Origin: Qipengyuania vesicularis
GTDB taxonomy: Bacteria > Pseudomonadota > Alphaproteobacteria > Sphingomonadales > Sphingomonadaceae
DNA: 64,000 bases
Direction: 5' to 3'
Assembly: GCF_019711415.1 (NCBI RefSeq)
Contig: NZ_JAIGNJ010000003.1
Location: 186,001-250,000 of the forward strand
The notes beneath the pieces are model-generated. The model was not told the origin of the DNA. It did not search any database and saw only the letters and a program-made list of their open reading frames with translations. Below, one piece after another: positions 26,498 to 35,289 of the stretch. The translations under genes were made by a program, and so were the position numbers. How positions within the stretch are numbered: position 1 is the first letter of the stretch; the number at the start of each line of letters is the position of its first letter.

Positions 26498-26782
26498 TTA
26501 CTCGGGCAGATCTTCGCCCATCGCGTCCATGGCCGCTTCGGCGGTAGCGGCGGCGTTGTCAGCGGCTTCCTCGACCCTGGCGGTTTCGGCTGCTGTCGGG
26601 CCTGTGTCTTCTTCGATCGCGGCTTCGGGATCGGCGACCGGTTCGTCGGTCACGCCGTCCATGGCCTCGTCGGCGGCGACTTCGACCGTGTCGGCTTCGG
26701 CTTCGGTCGAGGCATTGTCCGAGCTCCCGCAAGCGGCGAGAGCGAGGCTGGCAGTGGCAGCGGCCACGAGACGGAATTTCAT
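26498..26782 (-). CDS. Small acidic lipoprotein, copy C
   Basis: 94 residues: MKFRLVAAATASLALAACGSSDN has lipobox LAAC (Cys18); the mature part is an Ala/Glu/Asp-rich chain (TEAEADTVEVAADEAMDGV, PEAAIEEDTGPTAAETARVEEAADNAAATAEAAMDAMGE). In style it is close to the lipoproteins at 19929 and 20341. AAGGAG lies seven bases before the ATG. Divergent from recQ with about 116 bases between. Function unknown. Confidence 0.83.
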   Translation of the reverse strand: MKFRLVAAATASLALAACGSSDNASTEAEADTVEVAADEAMDGVTDEPVADPEAAIEEDTGPTAAETARVEEAADNAAATAEAAMDAMGEDLPE

Positions 26783-26898
26783 GTGGTAATCTCCTTTAGG
26801 GGCTGTGCGGCGTGGTTAATCGCTTGTTCGCATCAACGCCAAGGGGAAAATGCGCGGCGGCTCCTTGCACCGGGCGGGAGGTGTGGCAGGAGGGGCGT

Positions 26899-28686
<1,788 letters not shown>

Positions 28687-28696
28687 CCGGATCCGA

Positions 28697-28750
28697 TTGA
28701 CTTTCGTATCATTTGATATAAATATGATATCATAATTATATCGAAGGAGG
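28697..28750 (+). promoter_or_regulatory. AT-rich promoter with 12-bp palindrome before SPFH gene
   Basis: TTGACT (28697-28702) is a good -35; TAAATA (28719-28724) is a possible -10 at 16 bases. The perfect palindrome TATGATATCATA (28723-28734) lies over or just after the -10, and related half-sites (GTATCAT, TTGATATA) precede it. AAGGAGG (28744-28750) is the ribosome site. The AT richness is exceptional for this window and suggests a repressor operator. Confidence 0.55.
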
Positions 28751-28757
28751 CACGAAC

Positions 28758-29669
28758 ATGTCGGTCGACCTGTCCGGAATGAAAACCAGCCGCGAAAGCG
28801 CGGCGACCAGCTACAATGGCTACATCATGCTGCTGATCCTCGTGGTCGCAGTGGCAGCGCTGGCCTTTATCCTGCCGGGGATGGCGCCCTATGACGGGGC
28901 ACCGAAAGCCGTGAAGATCGGCTTTGTGGGCATGCTCGTCGTCTCGCTGATCGGCGTGCTCGTCCTCGCTTCGGGCTTCTTCATGATCCAGCCGAACCAG
29001 GCCGCGGTCATCACCCTGTTCGGCGAATACAAGGGTTCCGAACGGACCGAGGGGCTGCGCTGGGTGTGGCCGTGGATGGGCAAGAACAAGATCTCCGCCC
29101 GTGCGCACAACATCCATTCCGAGCGGGTGAAGATCAACGATTTGCGCGGCAACCCGATCGAGATCGCCTGCAACGTGGTATGGCGCGTGCGCGACACCGC
29201 ACAGGCGAGCTTCGATGTCGACGATTACAAGGAATTCGTGAACATCCAGATCGAAGCGGGACTCCGCACCGTGGGCTCGCGCCACCCTTATGACGACTTC
29301 GAAGGCGAGGAAGTGACGCTGCGCGGCGGCGCCGAGGTAGTAAATGGGGAACTGCTCGAAGAGCTAAACGACCGGCTCAAGGTTGCCGGTGTAATGGTCG
29401 ACGAAGCGGGCCTCACCCACCTTGCCTATGCCAGCGAAATCGCCAGCGCCATGCTTAAGCGTCAGCAGGCCGACGCCATCATCGCGGCGCGTGCCAAGAT
29501 CGTTCTTGGTGCCGTGGGAATGGTCGAGGATGCGCTGACCAAGCTCAGCGAGGACGGCATCGTCGACATGGACGCCGAGCGCCGTGCGACGATGGTCTCC
29601 AACCTGATGGTGGTGCTGTGCGGCGAGAAGGAAGCGCATCCGGTCATCAACGCCGGTTCGATCTACTAG
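28758..29669 (+). CDS. SPFH/band-7 (prohibitin-stomatin) membrane protein
   Basis: 303 residues with two N-terminal membrane helices (about 22-43 and 52-74) and a cytoplasmic SPFH domain beginning FMIQPNQAAVITLFGEYKGSERTEGLRWVWPW, with INDLRGNPIEIACNVVWRV and a helical tail KRQQADAIIAARAKIVLGAVGMVEDAL. SPFH proteins form large membrane-bound rings or microdomains and act as scaffolds for proteases and stress complexes. A strong AAGGAGG site precedes it. A ribbon-helix-helix gene follows 27 bases downstream, an arrangement suggesting shared transcription. Confidence 0.92.
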   Translation: MSVDLSGMKTSRESAATSYNGYIMLLILVVAVAALAFILPGMAPYDGAPKAVKIGFVGMLVVSLIGVLVLASGFFMIQPNQAAVITLFGEYKGSERTEGLRWVWPWMGKNKISARAHNIHSERVKINDLRGNPIEIACNVVWRVRDTAQASFDVDDYKEFVNIQIEAGLRTVGSRHPYDDFEGEEVTLRGGAEVVNGELLEELNDRLKVAGVMVDEAGLTHLAYASEIASAMLKRQQADAIIAARAKIVLGAVGMVEDALTKLSEDGIVDMDAERRATMVSNLMVVLCGEKEAHPVINAGSIY

Positions 29670-29696
29670 GAACGGAGCCCGCACGGGAACTCTCCC

Positions 29697-29891
29697 ATGC
29701 CGCAAAAGAAAGCCTTTGCCTTGCGTCTCGACCCGGCAGTCCACGCCGCGGTCGAGCGCTTGGCTGCCAGCGAATTGCGCAGTGCCAATGCGCAGATTGA
29801 GATGCTGCTGCGCGAGGCGCTGAAGAAGCGCGGTGTCGAGATCGCGCCGTCCAAGCCACCACGCCGGGGGCGCCCGCCTTCGAACCCCTAG
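29697..29891 (+). CDS. Arc-type ribbon-helix-helix DNA-binding protein
   Basis: 64 residues: MPQKKAFALRLDPAVHAAVERLAASELRSANAQIEMLLREALKKRG is an Arc/MetJ-like ribbon-helix-helix fold with a beta-strand KAFALRL, two helices, and a basic, proline-rich tail (PPRRGRPPSNP) like an AT-hook. Such dimers bind short palindromes. It follows the SPFH gene, and the palindrome in that gene's promoter is a candidate autoregulatory operator (inference). No toxin-like partner is adjacent, so it is not an obvious antitoxin. Confidence 0.87.
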   Translation: MPQKKAFALRLDPAVHAAVERLAASELRSANAQIEMLLREALKKRGVEIAPSKPPRRGRPPSNP

Positions 29892-29936
29892 GTCGGCCCA
29901 TGCCGGATATTAACCTTTTCCCGCCAAGATGGCAGG

Positions 29937-30044
29937 ATGGACAGGCGTGTCATCTCGAATACCCAGCGGTTTCCCGAGTGGATCGTCGCCGCAGTGGCGC
30001 TGGCTTCGGTCGCGCTTATTCCGCTTGCCGTCTTCCTTTTCTGA
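29937..30044 (+). CDS. Possible 35-aa single-helix membrane peptide
   Basis: An ATG opens a 35-codon frame: MDRRVISNTQRFPEW followed by a hydrophobic helix IVAAVALASVALIPLAVFLF and a stop. Basic N-terminus and one helix fit a small inner-membrane protein. Only a weak ribosome site (GGCAGG) precedes it. It lies between the RHH gene and the YbiI promoter. Speculative. Confidence 0.35.
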   Translation: MDRRVISNTQRFPEWIVAAVALASVALIPLAVFLF

Positions 30045-30045
30045 A

Positions 30046-30071
30046 GGAACACCGACCCTCCTCCGCCCGTT
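30046..30071 (+). promoter_or_regulatory. EcfG (general stress) promoter for ybiI
   Basis: GGAAC (30046-30050), exactly 17 bases, then CGTT (30068-30071): a full match to the alphaproteobacterial general-stress sigma factor consensus as I recall it. A start near 30078 would leave a short leader containing the AAAGGAG site of the next gene. Confidence 0.7.
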
Positions 30072-30092
30072 GAGCGGGCAAAGGAGTTTCCC

Positions 30093-30356
30093 ATGGCCGG
30101 AGGATGGGCGCGCGATGGCGCCGTTCAGGACCAGATCGACGATACGGTGAACGATGCCGTCAGCGCCGCCCGCGCGCGCATGCCGACTGGCGAGAGCGCG
30201 AAGTATTGCGATGAATGCGGAGAGCCGATCCCGGAAAAGCGGCGCGAAGCCCTGCCGGGAGTGCGCACCTGTGTCGCCTGCCAGTCGGGCCGCGATGCGG
30301 CTGTTCGACAATCCGGTATCAATCGCCGTGGCAGCAAGGACAGCCAGTTGCGCTGA
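30093..30356 (+). CDS. ybiI: YbiI-like DksA/TraR C4 zinc-finger protein
   Basis: 87 residues. The start MAGGWARDGAVQDQIDDTVNDAV, zinc finger CDECGEPIPEKRREALPGV..CVAC (C-x2-C-x17-C-x2-C) and tail NRRGSKDSQLR are close to E. coli YbiI, a short DksA/TraR relative lacking the long coiled coil of DksA. Function is not settled; RNA-polymerase interaction is inferred from the family. AAAGGAG lies before the ATG and a consensus EcfG promoter lies before that, predicting induction in the general stress response. Followed 14 bases later by psd. Confidence 0.92.
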   Translation: MAGGWARDGAVQDQIDDTVNDAVSAARARMPTGESAKYCDECGEPIPEKRREALPGVRTCVACQSGRDAAVRQSGINRRGSKDSQLR

Positions 30357-30370
30357 AGCGCGGCTGGACT

Positions 30371-31243
30371 ATGGACACCCGCATGACCTCGCCCTTCATC
30401 TGGTTACAGCACGTCCTTCCTCATCACGCCGTCTCGCGCGGCGCTGGCTCGATCGCTTCGAGCGAAGTGCCGTGGCTCAAGAACCTGCTCATCCGCCGTT
30501 TCATCAAGGCTTATGACGTCGATATGAGCCAAGCGGCGCGCGAGGTGGAGGAGTTCAAGAGCTTCAACGACTTCTTCACGCGCGAACTGAAGCCCGGGAT
30601 GCGGCCTCTTGCAGACAGTTCGGCGCATATCCTGAGCCCCGCCGATGGCGCGGTGAGCCAGATCGGCAAGATCGAGCAGGGGCGGATTTTCCAGGCCAAG
30701 GGGCGGCACTTTACGACCGTGCAATTGCTCGGTGGAGACAAGGAAGCAGCGGCGAGGTTCGAAGGTGGCAGTTTTGCCACGATCTATCTCTCCCCGCGTG
30801 ACTATCACCGTGTGCATATGCCCGCCGCCGGCACGCTGACATCGACAACCTACGTCCCGGGCGAGCTCTTCTCGGTGAACCAGGTGACGGCAGAGAATGT
30901 CGACGGACTCTTCGCCAGGAACGAACGGCTCGCCTGCCTCTTCGAGGGGCCGGATGGAATCTTCGCAAATGTCATGGTGGGCGCAATGATTGTCGCGGGC
31001 ATCGAAACCGTCTGGAGCGGTCTCGTCGAAACGCATAATCCGAAGCTGGTGCGCGAAGAGTTCGGGGCGGGCGAGCATGCCTTCGAAGCGGGCGACGAGA
31101 TGGGCCGTTTCATCCTCGGCTCGACTGCTGTGCTGCTGTTCGAACCGGGCAAGGTCGAATGGGATGCCTCGCTAAAGGCCGGTGATGCCGTCCGCATGGG
31201 ACAGGCGATCGGGAAGCGGCTTCAGCCGAAAGCCGGCGCGTAG
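30371..31243 (+). CDS. psd: Phosphatidylserine decarboxylase (E. coli-type, LGST processing site)
   Basis: Makes phosphatidylethanolamine from phosphatidylserine at the inner membrane. The protein matures by self-cleavage to a pyruvoyl enzyme at the LGST site, visible as RFILGSTAVLLFEPG near residue 255. Other family motifs: FNDFFTRELKPGMRPL, SPADG (autocleavage Asp), YLSPRDYHRVHMP. The ATG at 30371 gives 290 residues; an ATG four codons in (30383) is also possible. This is the longer bacterial form, whereas many alphaproteobacteria carry a ~230-residue form next to pssA. Its last 22 bases overlap the convergent GNAT gene. Confidence 0.93.
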   Translation: MDTRMTSPFIWLQHVLPHHAVSRGAGSIASSEVPWLKNLLIRRFIKAYDVDMSQAAREVEEFKSFNDFFTRELKPGMRPLADSSAHILSPADGAVSQIGKIEQGRIFQAKGRHFTTVQLLGGDKEAAARFEGGSFATIYLSPRDYHRVHMPAAGTLTSTTYVPGELFSVNQVTAENVDGLFARNERLACLFEGPDGIFANVMVGAMIVAGIETVWSGLVETHNPKLVREEFGAGEHAFEAGDEMGRFILGSTAVLLFEPGKVEWDASLKAGDAVRMGQAIGKRLQPKAGA

Positions 31244-31722
31244 CTGACAGTCCCGCGCGGCGCTTCGCCTTCGAGAACGAGGCGCTGGAAATATTCGGCA
31301 GGTGGTCCGGGATAGGTCAGCTGCGGATCGTGTTCGAAACCGAAGCGCTTGTAATAGGCTGGCTCACCCAGAAGCACGAGGCCGCGAGCACCCTTCATCC
31401 GCATGTCTGCGATGGCGCGCTGCATCAGGCGCAGGCCCACGCCTTCGCGCTGATGGGAAGGCAGGACGCTGATTGGACCAAGGCCGTACCAGCCCTCGCT
31501 CCCATCGGAAATCGTGACCGGCGATACCGCGACATGGCCGATGATCCGCTCGCCATCCTCGGCGACGAGCGAGAGAGCGAGATCACCCGCTGCACGCAAG
31601 CCGTCGACGATCTGGACCTCGCTGCCATCGCTATGCTCGACTTCGGCGAAGGCGGCGTTGGTGACGACTGCGATCTCGGCATGATCGCAGGAATCCTCAG
31701 GGCGGATCGTTAGCGCGCTCAT
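31222..31722 (-). CDS. GNAT family N-acetyltransferase
   Basis: 166 residues with the GNAT fold: MSALTIRPEDSCDHAEIAVVTNAAF, strand IIGHVAVSPVTI, and the acetyl-CoA loop PSHQREGVGLRLMQRAI (Q/RxxGxG/A), followed by GLVLLGEPAYYKRFGFEH, a motif typical of the YhbS branch. The ATG overlaps the ribA stop (ATGA), so it is coupled to riboflavin synthesis gene ribA. The C-terminus overlaps psd tail-to-tail by 22 bases. Substrate unknown. Confidence 0.92.
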   Translation of the reverse strand: MSALTIRPEDSCDHAEIAVVTNAAFAEVEHSDGSEVQIVDGLRAAGDLALSLVAEDGERIIGHVAVSPVTISDGSEGWYGLGPISVLPSHQREGVGLRLMQRAIADMRMKGARGLVLLGEPAYYKRFGFEHDPQLTYPGPPAEYFQRLVLEGEAPRGTVSYAPAFG

Positions 31723-32828
31723 GGGAGGATGTGCCCCGCGCGGTCGCGCTTGGTCGCAAGGTAGCGTGCGTTGTGCGGATTGTCGGGCAGCGAATGGGCG
31801 ACCCTCTCGGTGACAGTCAGGCCCTCGCACTGGAGCGCTTTCACCTTGGCAGGATTGTTCGTCATCAGCCGGATCTCCTTCACGCCCAGCAATTCGAGCA
31901 TGCGCGCTGCCGTCGGGAAATCGCGCGCTTCGTCGGGCAGGCCTAGCCGCGTATTGGCATCGACCGTATCGAACCCCTGATCCTGCAACCGATAGGCGCG
32001 CAGTTTGTTCACCAGCCCGATGCCGCGCCCTTCCTGCCGCATGTAGAGCAGCACGCCCCAGCCGCCCTTGTCAGCCTCATCCGCCATCGCGCGCAGCGCT
32101 GCATCGAGCTGCGGCCCGCAATCGCATTTGAGGCTGCCGAGAATATCGCCGGTCAGGCATTCCGAATGGAGCCGCACGAGCGGCGGCCTGTCCGCGCGCT
32201 GCTCGCCGATCACGAGGGCGACATGCTCGCGCGTGTCGTCGGGGCTGCGGAAGGCGACGATGCGGGCGCCCTCAGCTGCTGCGACAGGGAGCCTGGCGCG
32301 GGTCGCGATCTTCAGGCGCTGCGGGTCGGTGAATGCGGCGAGGTCGCCGACCTCGACCGAAGCCGGTTCGCCCGCCCCCGTGGGATCGACGAGGAAAGCC
32401 GGAAGGATGCCCGCAATGCGCGCAAGTTCCAGCGCCGCCTTGGCCTGCTCCTCCCATTCGATCGGAAGCGCCTTGAACGGACCCTTCAGCGGGTTCTGCA
32501 AATCGAGCGCAGGGTCAGCAATGGCGAGTGCGGCAGGGAGGTCGAAAGTCTCCGCGCTGCGCATCAACACCGGCTGCCGCGGTGCAGCGGCCTCCAGCTG
32601 ATTGGCGAGCTTGAGCGTCGCGGCGCGCGAGGCGGAAATCAGCATCGCCTCGCCCGACAGTTCGGAGAAGGCCGTCTCCACTGGTTGCAGCAAAGGTGCG
32701 CCCTCGATCGCGAGCGGCCAGCCGTGGCGCAGAGCGTCCACTGCCAGCGCCGCGCGGCGGGAGGGCGACGGCTCGCTCAGAGGCTGAACTCCGTCACCAG
32801 AGGCACGTGGTCGGACGGCTTTTCCCAA
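31719..32828 (-). CDS. ribA: GTP cyclohydrolase II with degenerate N-terminal domain
   Basis: First step of riboflavin synthesis. The C-terminal ~200 residues are a full GTP cyclohydrolase II: LVRLHSECLTGDILGSLKCDCGPQL (zinc cysteines), LYMRQEGRGIGLVNKL, RLMTNNPAKVKAL. The first ~170 residues resemble a decayed RibB-like domain without its catalytic acidic motif; this is common in relatives. The start is uncertain. The TTG at 32828 used here overlaps xthA by 52 bases; a CTG at 32780 overlapping the xthA stop and a GTG at 32741 are alternatives. Stop overlaps the GNAT start. Confidence 0.88.
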   Translation of the reverse strand: MGKAVRPRASGDGVQPLSEPSPSRRAALAVDALRHGWPLAIEGAPLLQPVETAFSELSGEAMLISASRAATLKLANQLEAAAPRQPVLMRSAETFDLPAALAIADPALDLQNPLKGPFKALPIEWEEQAKAALELARIAGILPAFLVDPTGAGEPASVEVGDLAAFTDPQRLKIATRARLPVAAAEGARIVAFRSPDDTREHVALVIGEQRADRPPLVRLHSECLTGDILGSLKCDCGPQLDAALRAMADEADKGGWGVLLYMRQEGRGIGLVNKLRAYRLQDQGFDTVDANTRLGLPDEARDFPTAARMLELLGVKEIRLMTNNPAKVKALQCEGLTVTERVAHSLPDNPHNARYLATKRDRAGHILP

Positions 32829-33568
32829 TCGCGCGCATACTCATGGACCGAGTGCCCAGTCGCCTGTTTCGCGAGTTCCGGGCTGGCCCACATATGGTCG
32901 AGGCGGCGGCCGCGATCATTCGCCTTCCAGTCCTTCGCGCGGTAGCTCCACCAGCTGTAGTAACGTTCGGGAGCCTTGATGTGCTCGCGACCGATATCGG
33001 CCCAGCCATGCGCATCCATGAAGCGCTGGAGGCTTTCGACCTCCACCGGCGTATGGCTGACGACCTTGAGCAACTGCTTGTGGTTCCACACGTCGCTTTC
33101 GAGCGGGGCGATGTTGAAATCGCCGACGATCAGCGTGGGCCGATCCACCTTGTCGGCCCATTTCGTCATCCGCTCGAGGAAATCGAGCTTCTGGCCGAAC
33201 TTGGGGTTCACCTCGCGGTCGGGCTCGTCGCCGCCAGCTGGCACGTAGACGTTCTCGATGATCATCCCGTCATGATCCGGCAGCTCGACACCAACATGGC
33301 GTGCCTCGCCATTATCCTGCCAGTCGTGGCGCGAGAACTCGCGCAGCGGCACGCGGCTTACGGTTGCAACACCGTGATAGCCCTTCTGGCCATGCACGGC
33401 GACGTGCTCATAGCCCAACGCCTTGAAGGCTTCGAAGGGAAACTGTTGCTCCTGGCATTTGATTTCCTGGAGGCACAGCACGTCGGGTGACGTCTCCTTG
33501 AGGAAACGTTCGACGATCGGCATGCGCAGGCGGACGGAATTGATGTTCCAGGTAGCTACAGAAACCAT
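32777..33568 (-). CDS. xthA: Exodeoxyribonuclease III
   Basis: Mg2+-dependent AP endonuclease and 3'-5' exonuclease/3'-phosphatase of base-excision repair. 263 residues starting MVSVATWNINSVRLR. Catalytic elements: LCLQEIKCQ (metal Glu), YVPAGG, VGDFNIAP (Asp/Asn), and the terminal GRRLDHMWAS and KPSDHVPLV (catalytic His). ribA begins within or at its end. A terminator for the upstream lolA unit lies just before it. Confidence 0.96.
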   Translation of the reverse strand: MVSVATWNINSVRLRMPIVERFLKETSPDVLCLQEIKCQEQQFPFEAFKALGYEHVAVHGQKGYHGVATVSRVPLREFSRHDWQDNGEARHVGVELPDHDGMIIENVYVPAGGDEPDREVNPKFGQKLDFLERMTKWADKVDRPTLIVGDFNIAPLESDVWNHKQLLKVVSHTPVEVESLQRFMDAHGWADIGREHIKAPERYYSWWSYRAKDWKANDRGRRLDHMWASPELAKQATGHSVHEYARDWEKPSDHVPLVTEFSL

Positions 33569-33618
33569 GGCGCGGAGATAGGGCGGCGCGCGCCACGGGT
33601 CTACCCGCCTTCCCCAAC

Positions 33619-33655
33619 AAAAAACCCTTGAGCCGGGGGCATTGGCTCAAGGGTT
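33619..33655 (-). terminator. Rho-independent terminator downstream of lolA
   Basis: On the minus strand, a perfect 12-base stem AACCCTTGAGCC / GGCTCAAGGGTT with a nine-base loop is followed by a T-run. It lies about 180 bases past the lolA stop; the intervening bases hold no gene I can support. Confidence 0.9.
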
Positions 33656-33833
33656 CCATGTGAGCGTTCGTCACGCTTGGATACCGAGCGACTTATCGGG
33701 CGGGGCAATCAACAGGGGGGAAATTGCCGCCCGCCGCTTCGATAGGGACTGTTTTATCCCTGTTCGGCTTGCTGCTCAATGAACATTGCACTTCGGCGGA
33801 TCGCATAGTCGCCACATGTCAGCGCCGAAACGT

Positions 33834-34496
33834 TTATCCCGGGCGACGGGATGTGCGGCGCGGATCGCGGAACCTGAACGTGCTGTCGGCAACCGCCATG
33901 CCATAGCGGTGGTTGCGCAGCCGGACGGTGGTGCGGTGGTTCTGCGAATCGAGCGCGACCCAGTGCGTCAGCCGCAGTCCGCCCGGTGCCGATGCGTCGC
34001 GCTGAAAGATGAGCGTGATCACACCGAATTCGGGGCGATCGCTGTCGCGCACCTCGATGCTGACCACGTCGCTATGCGAGGTCTCGATCAGCCGGCCATA
34101 CTTCTTCACGTCGCGATTGGGATCGAGCAGCGCGCCGAGCGGCGAATTCCTGATCGGCCAGCGCTGGACCTGGTTCACCGCGTAATCGATCATGTACATC
34201 GACTTGCCGTTCGAGACGACAAGCAGGTCGACGCCCTTCTCATATTCGAACCGGATCTTGCCCGGGCGCTTCAGCGTCATGACGCCCGACACGGCCTGGC
34301 CGTTGCGGTCGGTCTGGACGAAATCGGCCTTCATCGTCGAAATGCCGCGCAGAGCATCGACCGCACGGTCGAGATCGCCCGCTGCCGCTTCGACAGGTGC
34401 GGGAGCCACGTAGAATGAGGCAGGCACGCCAACGGCCAACGCGAGTGCGAAGGCCGAGGCGACAGGTCGGTTCTTGAAGAGAGACAAGGTGTTCAT
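33834..34496 (-). CDS. lolA: Outer-membrane lipoprotein carrier LolA-like protein
   Basis: Periplasmic carrier that moves lipoproteins from LolCDE to the outer membrane. 220 residues: signal peptide in MNTLSLFKNRPVASAFALALAVGVPASFYVAPAPVEA, then the LolA fold with ISTMKADFVQTDRNGQAVSGVMTLKRPGKIRFEY and LLVVSNGKSMYMIDYAVNQV. The C-terminal arginine-rich tail (RFRDPRRTSRRPG) is longer than in E. coli. Start MNTLSLF chosen; a 25-codon extension lacks a ribosome site. Long 3' untranslated region ends at a strong terminator. Its presence suits the many lipoproteins in the window. Confidence 0.9.
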   Translation of the reverse strand: MNTLSLFKNRPVASAFALALAVGVPASFYVAPAPVEAAAGDLDRAVDALRGISTMKADFVQTDRNGQAVSGVMTLKRPGKIRFEYEKGVDLLVVSNGKSMYMIDYAVNQVQRWPIRNSPLGALLDPNRDVKKYGRLIETSHSDVVSIEVRDSDRPEFGVITLIFQRDASAPGGLRLTHWVALDSQNHRTTVRLRNHRYGMAVADSTFRFRDPRRTSRRPG

Positions 34497-34584
34497 GCTC
34501 CGTGATCTACAGTCGGAGCATTGAACTGTCACTGAACTAAAGGCGTTCCCGCCATTCAGCTTGTGGAGCAAACGCCCCGCCAGA

Positions 34585-34752
34585 TCACTTGATCTTGGCT
34601 TCCTTGAATTCGACGTGCTTGCGCGCCACCGGGTCGTACTTCTTGAAGACGAACTTCTCGGTGTGGTTGCGCGGATTCTTCTTCGTCACGTAGTAGAAGC
34701 CCGTGTCGGCGGTCGAGACGAGCTTGATCTTGACGGTTGCGGGCTTCGCCAT
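34585..34752 (-). CDS. rpmG: 50S ribosomal protein L33
   Basis: 55 residues: [20 protein letters not shown], then [21 protein letters not shown] and [14 protein letters not shown]. This is the standard alphaproteobacterial L33 without the zinc-binding cysteines (the C-minus form), which fits zinc-independent L33. AGGAAC lies before the ATG. Stands alone between arfB and lolA on the same strand. Confidence 0.97.
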   Translation of the reverse strand: MAKPATVKIKLVSTADTGFYYVTKKNPRNHTEKFVFKKYDPVARKHVEFKEAKIK

Positions 34753-34802
34753 GGCGTGTTCCTAAAGATCTTTCGGTGGCGGCCGATTTCGGCCGAAATA
34801 AT

Positions 34803-34841
34803 AAGGGCGGCGCGAGCTGCACCGCCGTCCGGCGCGCCCTT
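34803..34841 (-). terminator. Possible terminator between arfB and rpmG
   Basis: On the minus strand AAGGGCG and CGCCCTT form a seven-base stem around a GC-rich loop that can pair further, followed by ATTATTT. The T-run is poor, so this is a weak call. Confidence 0.35.
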
Positions 34842-34884
34842 TGTGTGATTCACGGGGAAAAGTCAAGCGTCAGCCGACGATCCG

Positions 34885-35289
34885 CTACCAGTCGACCTTG
34901 CCGCGATTTGCCTTCACTTCGCCGCGCACTTTCTTCGCCTTGAGCCGCTTCACCTTGCCCACGCGGTTCACGCGGCTTTTCTTGCGCTTCTTTGGCGGTG
35001 TGAGCGCCTCGCCGAGCAACGCGACCAGCCGCTCTCGCGCTGCCTCACGGTTCTGTTCCTGCGTGCGGTATTCGTTTGCAGTGAGCACGATCTCGCCCGC
35101 CTTGGTGAATTTGCTACCAGCCAGTTCCTTCAGCCGCTCGAAGGCATCGGGCGGCATGCCGAGCTGAAAGACGTCGACGCGCAGCTGGACGGCGGTGGCC
35201 ACCTTGTTGACGTTCTGCCCACCGGGGCCGGAGGAGGCGATGAACTTCTCCTCGGCTATCTCCTGCGCGCGGTCGGCAATTCTACCCAT
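34885..35289 (-). CDS. arfB: Alternative ribosome-rescue factor ArfB (YaeJ)
   Basis: Peptidyl-tRNA hydrolase that frees stalled ribosomes without a stop codon. The GGQ catalytic motif lies in SSGPGGQNVNKVATAVQLR, and the C-terminal basic tail that enters the empty mRNA channel is evident (KKRKKSRVNRVGKVKRLKAKKVRGEVK). 134 residues from MGRIADRAQEI, normal for the family. The start overlaps the pseudouridine synthase stop by eight bases. A longer reading is excluded. Confidence 0.95.
   Translation of the reverse strand: MGRIADRAQEIAEEKFIASSGPGGQNVNKVATAVQLRVDVFQLGMPPDAFERLKELAGSKFTKAGEIVLTANEYRTQEQNREAARERLVALLGEALTPPKKRKKSRVNRVGKVKRLKAKKVRGEVKANRGKVDW

Noticed and set aside
24898-26547. Plus-strand 549-codon frame across the acyl-CoA dehydrogenase
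   Set aside because: Antisense to a conserved enzyme and composed of His/Arg-rich filler; no family seen.
29697-29891. RHH protein as the antitoxin of a toxin-antitoxin pair
   Set aside because: No small toxin-like gene is adjacent; the upstream partner is an SPFH membrane protein.
33724-33906. Small plus-strand frame beside lolA
   Set aside because: Overlaps the end of lolA, has no ribosome site, and the residues are Arg-rich out-of-frame filler.
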